DNA of 11,810 nt. It comes from an uncultured Coriobacteriaceae bacterium. Lineage in GTDB: Bacteria > Actinomycetota > Coriobacteriia > Coriobacteriales > QAMH01. The stretch lies in contig UQUH01000049.1 of NCBI GenBank assembly GCA_900544245.1, positions 1 through 11,810 on the forward strand, given 5' to 3'. The notes beneath the pieces are model-generated. The model had not been told where the DNA came from, ran no database searches, and saw only the letters and a program-made list of their open reading frames with translations. Positions 1 through 7,555 of the stretch are shown piece by piece. How positions within the stretch are numbered: position 1 is the first letter of the stretch; the number at the start of each line of letters is the position of its first letter. A program made the translations under genes and the position numbers.

Positions 1-44
1 CACTTTTGTCTGGTTTTTTGGAACAGGCAGACCAGACAAAAGTG
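1..44. repeat. Perfect 14-bp inverted repeat upstream of fabZ
   Basis: Positions 1-14 (CACTTTTGTCTGGT) are the exact reverse complement of 31-44, with a 16-nt spacer. A third half-copy, TTGTCTGG, lies at 57-64. As RNA this would be a strong stem-loop, but no T-run follows the right arm, so it is not a classical intrinsic terminator on the plus strand. The arms share an AGACA/TGTCT core with the hairpin before leuA and, more loosely, with the one after leuA, so it may belong to a dispersed intergenic repeat family. The repeat starts at the first base of the window, so more of it may lie outside. Confidence 0.8.
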
Positions 45-84
45 CCCCGGCAACTATTGTCTGGCCCCCCGGCTCATTTGATGA

Positions 85-89
85 AAGGA
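85..89 (+). promoter_or_regulatory. Ribosome-binding site that fixes the fabZ start
   Basis: AAGGA at 85-89 sits 9 nt before the ATG at 99. It supports that start over the in-frame ATG at 81, which overlaps it, and over the far-upstream TTG at 6, which lies inside the inverted repeat. Confidence 0.7.
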
Positions 90-98
90 ACGTACGTC

Positions 99-545
99 AT
101 GGAAATCAGCTATCCCGCGGGACGCGACGTCATCGAGTCGGTGCTGCCCCATCGCGATCCCTTCGTGTGGGTGAGCCGCGTGCTCGAATGCGAACCCGGC
201 GTCTCCGTCAAGGCCGAGCTCGACGTGTCGCCTGACCTGCCGCTCTTCAAGGGTCACTTCCCCGATTATCCCGTGCTGCCCGGCGTCATCATCATGGAGG
301 CGCTGGCCCAGGCGGCATCGTTCTCAATATTGGTTGCGCGTGAGGCGGAAGGTGCGCTCGGTTTCTTCGCGGGCATCGACAACGCCAAGTTCCGCAACCA
401 GGTGCGCCCCGGAGACACGCTGACTCTCGAGGCAACTGTTGTGAAATCATCGCGCCGCCTGTGCGTCGCCGAGGTCAAGGCCTCTGTTGGCGACACGGTC
501 TGCGCGACCGCAACCCAGAAATACGTGATAGCTCCCGCTGCATAG
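99..545 (+). CDS. fabZ: 3-hydroxyacyl-[acyl-carrier-protein] dehydratase FabZ
   Basis: Removes water from (3R)-3-hydroxyacyl-ACP to give trans-2-enoyl-ACP in the elongation cycle of type II fatty acid synthesis, in the cytoplasm. From the ATG at 99 the protein is 148 residues, the normal size for a single hotdog-fold FabZ. The N-terminus carries the family motif LPHRDPF (16-22). The catalytic pair is visible: His53 in FKGHFPDYPVLPG (50-62) and Glu67 in IMEALAQ (65-71). These correspond to His54 and Glu68 of the E. coli enzyme by family knowledge. FabA is the alternative, but the short length and the motif wording favour FabZ. The frame stays open upstream to a TTG at 6, but that extension runs through an inverted repeat and has no homologous look. 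The next gene, 34 bp downstream on the same strand, makes malonyl-CoA, so the two are probably co-transcribed as part of a fatty acid cluster that continues off the left edge. Confidence 0.95.
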   Translation: MEISYPAGRDVIESVLPHRDPFVWVSRVLECEPGVSVKAELDVSPDLPLFKGHFPDYPVLPGVIIMEALAQAASFSILVAREAEGALGFFAGIDNAKFRNQVRPGDTLTLEATVVKSSRRLCVAEVKASVGDTVCATATQKYVIAPAA

Positions 546-579
546 CGTGGACAGCAGATTCGCATAATGGAGTACCAGC

Positions 580-2907
580 GTGAAAGAACAAGCTAGCAAC
601 GCCATGATCGGTCACGGTGTCGATGTCGTGTATCGCCTCGACAGGATCGCCCTCGAAATCGCCTCGAAGATGCATGAGCAAGGATTGCTCCACGTGTCCG
701 GTTCCGCGGACGCAGACGACGGTCTTTCCATGAACGGGCCGTCCGCCCTGGTCATGGTGCAAGGCAAGACGGCGAGGCAGGCCCATAATGCCGTTAACGA
801 AGCCGGTATCGCGAGCGTCATGCCCCTCACGGGTGACTGGCGTCTCGACAGCAATCCCCGCTTTGCCTACGCGACAGTCGAGCTGGGCAGCAAGCCCACG
901 CGAAAGCTGTTCACGAACGCCCACGCTGTCTTGAGGGCAGTCGAGGACGCCCAGGTGCAGTGCATCTTGCTTGGTACCGATTCGCTCGCGCTCGCCGAGG
1001 ACAATCGCTTTCTGCAGCGCGCCGCCGATGCGGGCCTGCGCGTTTTCAAGGCACTCGACATCGACACGACCTTCGAGAACTGGGTGGAATGCGAGCCTGC
1101 GAATGACGAGGAAGCTCCTCGGCCCACGAAGTGGCGTACCTGCCATGCATGCAAGCTCACCTTCGACAATGCCGAGTTCGTCGAGAGTGGTTATGCGTGC
1201 CCATCATGCGGTACGCTTGCGCGTCTCACGTCCGACGAGCGCATCGAGCTCATTGTGGACGAGGGAACCTTCGAGGAGTGGGATGCCGATATCGAGGATG
1301 TCGATCCACTCGAGTTTCCCGGCTATGCCGAGAAGGTCGCATCGTATCGCGAGAAAACCGGCAAGCACGAGGCCGTTCGTACCGGCAAGGGCATGCTCGG
1401 TGATTTGCCCGTGGCCTTCGGCTTCATGGAGTCCGAGTTTCTCATGGGCTCGATGGGTTCTGTCGTGGGCGAGAAGGTGAGTCGCTTGTTCGACCGTGCC
1501 ACCGAGGAGGGTCTGCCGGTCATCATCTTCTGCGCGTCGGGTGGCGCCCGTATGCAGGAGGGCCTGGCCTCGCTCATGCAGATGGCCAAGACCGCATGCG
1601 CCGTGGAACGCCATGACCGCGCCGGCCTGCTCTACATCTCTGTGCTCACCGATCCGACCACCGGTGGGGTCACGGCATCGTTCGCCATGCTCGGCGACAT
1701 GATTTTGGCCGAACCCGGCGCCCTCATCGGCTTTGCCGGGCAGCGCGTCATCCGCGATACCATCAAGCAGGATCTTCCCGAGGGCTTCCAGACGGCGGAG
1801 TTCGCCCTTGAGCACGGTCTCATCGATGCCATCGTGGAGAGGGAGGACCTGCGCCACGTGCTCAAGGCTGGCGTTGCATTCCATCGTCCGTGGCGTGGGA
1901 ATGACCATAACGCCCTGTTCGGTGCGTTCAAGAGTGATTCCCTCGAAGATGATGATGCGGCGAAATCCGGCGGAGCTGCGCGCAAGTGGATAGGCGACCA
2001 GATTGACCGCCTTCCCTTTGTCGAGAGCATCAAAAAGGGTGCCGAAGCGGGCATGGACAAGGTGAACCAGCGCTTTCGTGGCAGACGCGATGATACCGAG
2101 GCCGAGCTTCCGACAGATGCCGAGCCCGGTAGCGCATGGGAGAGCGTCCAGATTGCCCGCAACGTGCACCGTCCCACGGCAAGTTCCTACGTCAAGGTGC
2201 TTTCGCCATCGTTCCTCGAGTTGCACGGGGATCGCGAGTTTGCCGACGATAAGGCCATTGTCGCCGGTCTCGGTCGTATCAACGGGCGGCCCGTTACCAT
2301 CATCGCGCAGGAGAAGGGCTCTACCCTCAAGGAGCGCATCAAGCGCAACTTCGGTTGTCCTCAACCCGAAGGTTATCGCAAGACGGCGCGCCTCATGCGT
2401 CAGGCCGAGAAGTTCAATCGTCCCATCGTTTGTCTGGTCGACACGCAGGGAGCATTCTGCGGCATGGAAGCCGAGGAGCGAGGTCAGGGCAACGCCATAG
2501 CCGAGAATCTCGAGCTCATGGCCGGCCTGCGCGTGCCAATCGTAAGCGTGTTGCTCGGCGAGGGCGGATCGGGCGGTGCGCTCGCGCTCGCGCTCGCCAA
2601 CCGTGTGGCGATGCAGCAGCACGCCGTGTACTCGGTGCTATCACCCGAGGGCTTCGCCTCGATTCTGTGGAAGGATGGGTCTCGTGCATCCGAGGCTGCC
2701 GAGCTCATGGGCATGAGCGCTGGCGATGCGTTCGAGCTCGGTGTTGTCGATGCCGTGCTGCCCGAAGGCGAGGGGGCCGCGCACGAAAACCCCGAGCAGG
2801 CCGCCGACGTCGTCTTTGCCTACGTGAACGAGACTCTCGAGGAGCTGAGCGCTCTCACTCCCGACGAGCTTCTCGCCCAGCGCCAATCCCGCTTCGCGAG
2901 GTTCTAG
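580..2907 (+). CDS. accDA: Fused acetyl-CoA carboxylase carboxyltransferase AccD-AccA with an extra N-terminal domain
   Basis: Transfers the carboxyl group from carboxybiotin on BCCP to acetyl-CoA, giving malonyl-CoA. The product is 775 residues from a GTG at 580, with GGAG at 569-572 spaced 7 nt away. Residues 1-185 are an extra domain; about 55-158 align in order with the N-terminal lobe of biotin carboxylase, but no ATP-grasp part follows. Residues 188-210 form a four-cysteine zinc finger (C188, C191, C207, C210). The AccD (beta) domain runs to about 438, with ASGGARMQE at 319-327 and LTDPTTGGV downstream. Residues 440-517 are a charged, probably flexible linker. The AccA (alpha) domain runs from about 518 to 775, with ELHGDREFADDKAI, RNFGCPQPEGYRK and the oxyanion-type GEGGSGGALA at 660-669. 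The N-terminal coiled segment of E. coli AccA seems to be replaced by the linker. E. coli uses two separate proteins; here both halves are in one frame. AccB and AccC are not in the window and would have to be encoded elsewhere. The stop codon overlaps that of the converging gene. Confidence 0.95.
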   Translation: MKEQASNAMIGHGVDVVYRLDRIALEIASKMHEQGLLHVSGSADADDGLSMNGPSALVMVQGKTARQAHNAVNEAGIASVMPLTGDWRLDSNPRFAYATVELGSKPTRKLFTNAHAVLRAVEDAQVQCILLGTDSLALAEDNRFLQRAADAGLRVFKALDIDTTFENWVECEPANDEEAPRPTKWRTCHACKLTFDNAEFVESGYACPSCGTLARLTSDERIELIVDEGTFEEWDADIEDVDPLEFPGYAEKVASYREKTGKHEAVRTGKGMLGDLPVAFGFMESEFLMGSMGSVVGEKVSRLFDRATEEGLPVIIFCASGGARMQEGLASLMQMAKTACAVERHDRAGLLYISVLTDPTTGGVTASFAMLGDMILAEPGALIGFAGQRVIRDTIKQDLPEGFQTAEFALEHGLIDAIVEREDLRHVLKAGVAFHRPWRGNDHNALFGAFKSDSLEDDDAAKSGGAARKWIGDQIDRLPFVESIKKGAEAGMDKVNQRFRGRRDDTEAELPTDAEPGSAWESVQIARNVHRPTASSYVKVLSPSFLELHGDREFADDKAIVAGLGRINGRPVTIIAQEKGSTLKERIKRNFGCPQPEGYRKTARLMRQAEKFNRPIVCLVDTQGAFCGMEAEERGQGNAIAENLELMAGLRVPIVSVLLGEGGSGGALALALANRVAMQQHAVYSVLSPEGFASILWKDGSRASEAAELMGMSAGDAFELGVVDAVLPEGEGAAHENPEQAADVVFAYVNETLEELSALTPDELLAQRQSRFARF

Positions 2908-4049
2908 CCTTCTCGTCGCTCCGCTAGCAGCAGGTCCACCATGCGTCCGTAGCTCTGCGTGCCATCGAGCTGGCTGTTGGCCTTCAGGTACGCATCGTTT
3001 GCCTGCTGCGCAAACGTGCGGAACGGCCCCTCGTATTCGGCCCAGAACCCCATGCTTTCCATGCGATCGGCTCGCACCTCATCCGAGAGTTGCGCGGACA
3101 CTGCACGCGCGGCGTCTTCATCAGTCTGCGCTAACGCCGAAAGCGCATACGAATACGCGAGCGAGTACCCGCTATAGCGGATGAGCGCATCCCCGCTCTG
3201 CTTGCACGCGAGGTAGGCAATGAAGTTCGCCTCGTCTTCGCGCATGTATCCGCACTGATGCGCGAGCTCGTGGCCCATGGTCGCCGGAATCGTGTAGAAG
3301 GGCGGCAGTGTGTTGATGTTGCTCTCCACCGTGAACGCGAAGTACATGCCTGTTATATCTCCACAGGACATGAGCTGCGAGAACAGTGTGACCGGCTTGG
3401 GCTGCGAATAGATGGGGCGCTCGAGCGTGGGGTATTGCTCCGCAATCGTCTTCATCTCGTCGACGCTACGCACGGCGTATCCCGCAAAGCCTCCTCGTTC
3501 GTCGATATGTGCCTGCATGTCATCGCCAAGTTCCGCCCGGGTGGTGTTGAGCTTGGTCACAAGATCGTTGCATAGGTCGGTGAGCTCCTGCGCTGTGGAT
3601 TCTCTGACCTCAAAGCCCTCGTTTTGCGCAAACGTGTGGCGATAGTAGTTAAGTCCGCACAACATGGCGTACAGGAAGAAGGCGATGGAGATGATGCCGA
3701 GGGCGCTCGTGATGAGACGGTAGAGATAGCGCAAGCGCTCGCCGCGGCGCGTGATGATACGCATGATGTAATGCACGATCATGCATATGACAAGGATAAC
3801 AGCTACAATGACGACCCATTGCGCCATGGAGAAGCCAACGAGCGATGGCAGGTATCCCCATACGCTCGAAATCCACGGATAGGCGCCGCGACTGAAGAGC
3901 TCCTCGCATGCGTCAGGATTCGCACGCGCGAGCATGGTGAGTACAAACGCGACAACGCCTGGCACGAGCAGCCACAGGCGTCTGAGGTCTCGAAGCCATG
4001 CAGCCCTAGCCGCTTTCTTCCGCGATATTCTCTCGCTCGTCTGCTCCAT
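2904..4049 (-). CDS. DUF3810-type membrane protein with HExxH zinc-peptidase motif
   Basis: A 381-residue integral membrane protein. Basic residues at 7-24 precede a first hydrophobic helix (about 25-41); two more follow at 75-96 and 110-131. The remaining 250 residues form a soluble domain containing HELAH at 260-264 and EDEANF at 271-276. HExxH with a downstream Glu is the zinc-binding layout of gluzincin metallopeptidases, and HELAHQ followed by REDEAN is typical of the DUF3810 family. The substrate and role are unknown, and peptidase activity is inferred from the motif only. The start is uncertain: the frame is open to an ATG at 4124 and has another at 4088, but only MEQTSERISRKK at 4049 gives a sensible basic N-terminus before the first helix. 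No good ribosome-binding site precedes it; a TATGAT box at 4061-4056 lies 6 nt upstream, so the message could be leaderless. The gene converges on accDA with no gap. Nothing nearby shows a shared function. Confidence 0.8.
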   Translation of the reverse strand: MEQTSERISRKKAARAAWLRDLRRLWLLVPGVVAFVLTMLARANPDACEELFSRGAYPWISSVWGYLPSLVGFSMAQWVVIVAVILVICMIVHYIMRIITRRGERLRYLYRLITSALGIISIAFFLYAMLCGLNYYRHTFAQNEGFEVRESTAQELTDLCNDLVTKLNTTRAELGDDMQAHIDERGGFAGYAVRSVDEMKTIAEQYPTLERPIYSQPKPVTLFSQLMSCGDITGMYFAFTVESNINTLPPFYTIPATMGHELAHQCGYMREDEANFIAYLACKQSGDALIRYSGYSLAYSYALSALAQTDEDAARAVSAQLSDEVRADRMESMGFWAEYEGPFRTFAQQANDAYLKANSQLDGTQSYGRMVDLLLAERREG

Positions 4050-4055
4050 GACCCC

Positions 4056-4061
4056 ATCATA
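4056..4061 (-). promoter_or_regulatory. Possible -10 box for the DUF3810 gene
   Basis: On the minus strand TATGAT is followed by six bases and then the ATG at 4049. Initiation about 6-7 nt after the box would give a leaderless or nearly leaderless transcript. No convincing -35 hexamer is visible 15-18 nt upstream, so this rests on one hexamer. Confidence 0.3.
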
Positions 4062-4096
4062 GCGAATCGAGGTGACGATATCTCCCATCACCCAAA

Positions 4097-4122
4097 GGGG
4101 CCTCGCATCTGCGCGAAGCCCC
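4097..4122. other. GC-rich stem-loop between pntB and the DUF3810 gene
   Basis: GGGGC at 4097-4101 pairs with GCCCC at 4118-4122, and TCGC at 4103-4106 pairs with GCGA at 4113-4116 after one mismatch. In minus-strand orientation, the direction of both flanking genes, the stem is followed by TTTGGG, a poor T-run. It may be a weak terminator for readthrough from pntAB. It is not a clear intrinsic terminator. Confidence 0.35.
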
Positions 4123-4130
4123 ATGTAAGA

Positions 4131-4308
4131 AAATTGCGATTATGTGAGACTAATTCAGCGGCGACGAATGAAATTTTCGATTGTGTGAGGCGCGAGATTT
4201 AGAAGTGCCGGTTTTTTGCGATTGTGTGAGGCCGGTATGTCCTTTTGCTTCACACAATCGCAAATTGTCTACATAGGCTTTCGATGCACTACACACAATC
4301 GAAAAAAA
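4131..4308. repeat. Five-copy CGATTGTGTGA motif array with 41-bp period, two copies inverted
   Basis: Three copies point rightward, with the G of the CGATTGTGTGA core at 4138 (variant GATTATGTGA), 4179 and 4220. Two copies point leftward, with the matching base at 4259 and 4300. Steps between like-oriented copies are exactly 41 bp. Copies 3 and 4, and copies 2 and 5, are symmetric about the same centre at 4239.5. Each motif is preceded, in its own orientation, by T-rich sequence; the fullest form is TTTGCGATTGTGTGAGGC. Copies 3 and 4 pair perfectly over 15 bp (4215-4229 with 4250-4264) and copies 2 and 5 over 14 bp (4174-4187 with 4292-4305). The sequences between motifs are not similar to each other. 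The array occupies most of the 276-bp gap between pntB and the DUF3810 gene and has no coding potential that I can see. I do not recognise the element; it could be a phased protein-binding array or a short-repeat element. Confidence 0.85.
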
Positions 4309-4325
4309 TGTGCACGCCACCCTCT

Positions 4326-5768
<1,443 letters not shown>

Positions 5769-5770
5769 CG

Positions 5771-7309
5771 CTAATCAGAGCTCCTCTCGAACATCTTGAG
5801 CATTCGGTGCGTCACCAGAAAGCCGCCGAAGATGTTGATGGAGGCCACCGCCATGGCAATGAACGCCAGTACGGTGACCACGAGGTTTGATGAGCTAATG
5901 AGCAAGATCGCGCCCACGATGATGATGCCCGAAATGGCATTGGTCACCGACATGAGCGGGGTGTGCAGCGTGTGCGAAACGCCGCCGATCACGTAGAAGC
6001 CCACGACGATGGCGAGCTCGAGCACGACGAAGTGAGAGGTCATGGAAGGCGGCGCGAGCATGACGACAACCGCGCCAAGCAGCACTGCGGCAACTTTCCA
6101 CCACCACTTGGCGAATGCCGATTTCTTCTTGGGCTCCTCGACCGGCATCGCCTCAGCCGGCGTCTCCTCCTTCTTGGGGGCGGCCGAAACGCTGACCGCG
6201 GGTGGCGGCCACATGCCCGTGCCGTCGAGTGTGACGGTGATGCCGCGAATGACCTCGTCATCTTCATCGAGGACAAGCACACCGTCCTTGTCCGGCGTTG
6301 CGAGCTTGAAGAAGTTCACGATATTCTGGCCATACAGCTGTGAAGCTTGCCCTGGTAGACGTCCCGGCAAGTCGGTGTAGCCGATGATGGTTACACCATT
6401 ATCGGTGATGATGACCTCACCTGGTTTGGACAGCGCGCAGTTGCCGCCCAGAGGGCTTGCGCCCATGTCGACAACAACGCTACCGGGCTTCATGCCGGCG
6501 ACGGCTTCCTCGGTGAGCAACAGCGGAGCAGGGCGTCCCGGCACCTGTGCGGTCGTGATGACGATGTCGTTCTTGCCCGCCTGTTCCTCGTAGACCTTGA
6601 GAACGCGCGCCTGCTCGTCCTCGTCGAGGACCTTGGCGTATCCATCCGAGCTTTCCTGCTTGACGGGAATCTCGACGAAGGTCGCACCGAGCGACTCGAC
6701 CTGGTCGGCCACTTCGGCACGCACGTCGGTGGCCGATACTTCGGCGCCCATGGAGCTTGCCGTGCCGATGGCCGCAAGACCCGCGACGCCAACGCCGATG
6801 ACATAGACGCGAGCCGGAGGCATCTTGCCCGCGGCGGTCACCTGGCCGGTGAACAGGCGGCCGAAGACGTTGGCGGCCTCGATGACCGCACGATAGCCGC
6901 CCACGTTGGCCATCGATGAGCGTACGTCGAGGGATTGAGAGCGTGACAGACGCGGCACCATGTCCATCGCAAGTGCCGTGATGCCCATCTCCTCGAACTT
7001 GGCGATGTCTTCCGGATGCGCCCCCGGATTCATGCGCGCGATGAGCGTAGCCCCACGCTTGATGAGCGCGAGTTCGGGATCTGGCGGCGTGTCCAGGCAC
7101 ACGACGATGTCGGCACCCCACGCCTCCTCGTGCTCGACGACTCGCGCGCCAGCCTGTTCGTATGCATCGTCGAAGTAGCTCGCCTTCTCGCCGGCGCCGG
7201 ACTCGACGACGACCTCATAGCCGAGCTTGATGAGCTTCTTGACGCTATCGGGCGTACCGGCCACGAGCGTCTGTTCGGGATTTGGTTCCCGGGGTATGCC
7301 TATGAGCAT
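5771..7309 (-). CDS. pntA: NAD(P) transhydrogenase subunit alpha
   Basis: The alpha subunit of the same enzyme. Domain I binds NAD(H) in the cytoplasm, and the C-terminal helices form part of the membrane domain. The 512-residue length is nearly that of E. coli PntA, so this is the fused two-gene form and not the split PntAA/PntAB form. The order is: an N-terminal lobe with IGIPREPNPEQT (3-14); the RQD-type loop SRSQSLDVRSSMANVGGYRA (122-141); the Rossmann motif GVGVAG (172-177); Asp195 in ATDVR as the likely NAD ribose ligand; and GYTDLPGRLPGQASQLYG (310-327). A Lys/Glu/Pro-rich linker (378-398) leads to four membrane helices (402-419, 426-443, 452-472, 475-500). The ATG at 7309 is preceded by GGAGG at 7318-7314, 4 nt away. 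The gene diverges from leuA. NADPH made by this enzyme could feed biosynthesis such as the fatty acid genes nearby, though that link is inference. Confidence 0.97.
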   Translation of the reverse strand: MLIGIPREPNPEQTLVAGTPDSVKKLIKLGYEVVVESGAGEKASYFDDAYEQAGARVVEHEEAWGADIVVCLDTPPDPELALIKRGATLIARMNPGAHPEDIAKFEEMGITALAMDMVPRLSRSQSLDVRSSMANVGGYRAVIEAANVFGRLFTGQVTAAGKMPPARVYVIGVGVAGLAAIGTASSMGAEVSATDVRAEVADQVESLGATFVEIPVKQESSDGYAKVLDEDEQARVLKVYEEQAGKNDIVITTAQVPGRPAPLLLTEEAVAGMKPGSVVVDMGASPLGGNCALSKPGEVIITDNGVTIIGYTDLPGRLPGQASQLYGQNIVNFFKLATPDKDGVLVLDEDDEVIRGITVTLDGTGMWPPPAVSVSAAPKKEETPAEAMPVEEPKKKSAFAKWWWKVAAVLLGAVVVMLAPPSMTSHFVVLELAIVVGFYVIGGVSHTLHTPLMSVTNAISGIIIVGAILLISSSNLVVTVLAFIAMAVASINIFGGFLVTHRMLKMFERSSD

Positions 7310-7335
7310 TTTTCCTCCCCATCGTGAAAAAGCCC

Positions 7336-7384
7336 GTTATATATACAAATGCGTATGGTAATGCATGCGTGCGCACATATATAT
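7336..7384 (-). promoter_or_regulatory. AT-rich promoter-like region for pntAB
   Basis: On the minus strand, two runs of alternating TA occur 25-75 nt before the pntA ATG. The nearer contains overlapping TATATA and TATAAC (7346-7336), either of which could be a -10 box. The farther one (about 7384-7377) is also TATATAT. No clear -35 hexamer is visible for either. The contrast with the surrounding GC-rich sequence supports a promoter here but not an exact box. Confidence 0.4.
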
Positions 7385-7413
7385 ACCGAATGTGGGTGAC
7401 GGGAAAATTCGGT
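7385..7413. promoter_or_regulatory. Operator-like inverted repeat ACCGAAT-N15-ATTCGGT
   Basis: ACCGAAT at 7385-7391 and ATTCGGT at 7407-7413 are perfect reverse complements with half-site centres 22 bp apart, about two helical turns. It lies in the divergent pntA-leuA control region, just upstream of the TA-rich tract. A dimeric regulator site is possible but the repeat could be chance. Confidence 0.35.
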
Positions 7414-7427
7414 CATGGGGTATGACC
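7411..7427. promoter_or_regulatory. Operator-like palindrome GGTCAT-N5-ATGACC
   Basis: A perfect 6-bp dyad with a 5-bp centre (17 bp in all), overlapping the right half of the preceding ACCGAAT repeat by three bases. It lies about 30 bp before the putative leuA -35 box and about 100 bp before pntA, so a bound factor could affect either gene. The size suits a helix-turn-helix dimer. The regulator is unknown. Confidence 0.35.
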
Positions 7428-7456
7428 TCGTTCCCGGAGTACGATTCGCATCTCTC

Positions 7457-7484
7457 TTGCGTTTGCGTCCAGCTCGAGTAGTAT
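7457..7484 (+). promoter_or_regulatory. Putative leuA promoter
   Basis: TTGCGT at 7457-7462 and TAGTAT at 7479-7484 are separated by 16 bp, a plausible sigma-70 type pair. Transcription would start near 7491, giving a leader of about 65 nt that contains the hairpin at 7504-7542. Confidence 0.4.
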
Positions 7485-7503
7485 TCGCTTTCAAGGCAAG
7501 TAT

Positions 7504-7543
7504 CAAGTGAGACAGATGTGCCTGTCCAATCTGTCTCACTTGG
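7504..7543 (+). repeat. Perfect 14-bp hairpin directly before the leuA ribosome-binding site
   Basis: CAAGTGAGACAGAT (7504-7517) is the exact reverse complement of 7529-7542, with an 11-nt loop. The loop contains CTGTC (7522-7526), which could pair instead with GACAG at 7511-7515, giving an alternative smaller hairpin. The right arm ends 2 nt before the GGGAGG at 7545-7550. It shares its GACAG/CTGTC core with the hairpin after leuA and resembles the repeat at 1-44. I see no T-box consensus and no leucine-rich leader peptide. Confidence 0.75.
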
Positions 7544-7555
7544 CGGGAGGACGCC

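Noticed and set aside
6..98. FabZ starting at the TTG at 6 or the ATG at 81
   Set aside because: The first runs through an inverted repeat, and the second overlaps the ribosome-binding site of the ATG at 99, which gives the family length.
604..648. AcpS-like start (MIGHGVDVV...DRI) in the AccDA N-terminus, suggesting a fused holo-ACP synthase
   Set aside because: The likeness covers about 15 residues with an extra residue in the middle, and nothing after it resembles AcpS.
1204..2622. A 472-codon open frame antisense to accDA
   Set aside because: GC-rich codon bias often keeps an antisense frame open; the sense frame is a clear AccDA, and the antisense product has no recognisable motif.
4215..4264. 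Intrinsic terminator formed by motif copies 3 and 4
   Set aside because: The stem is strong, but on both strands it is followed by A-rich rather than T-rich sequence.
4131..4308. CRISPR array
   Set aside because: Repeats are short, two are inverted relative to three, and no cas gene is in the window.
7351..7395. A 14-codon leader peptide before leuA
   Set aside because: It contains no leucine codons, lies upstream of the putative promoter and has no ribosome-binding site.
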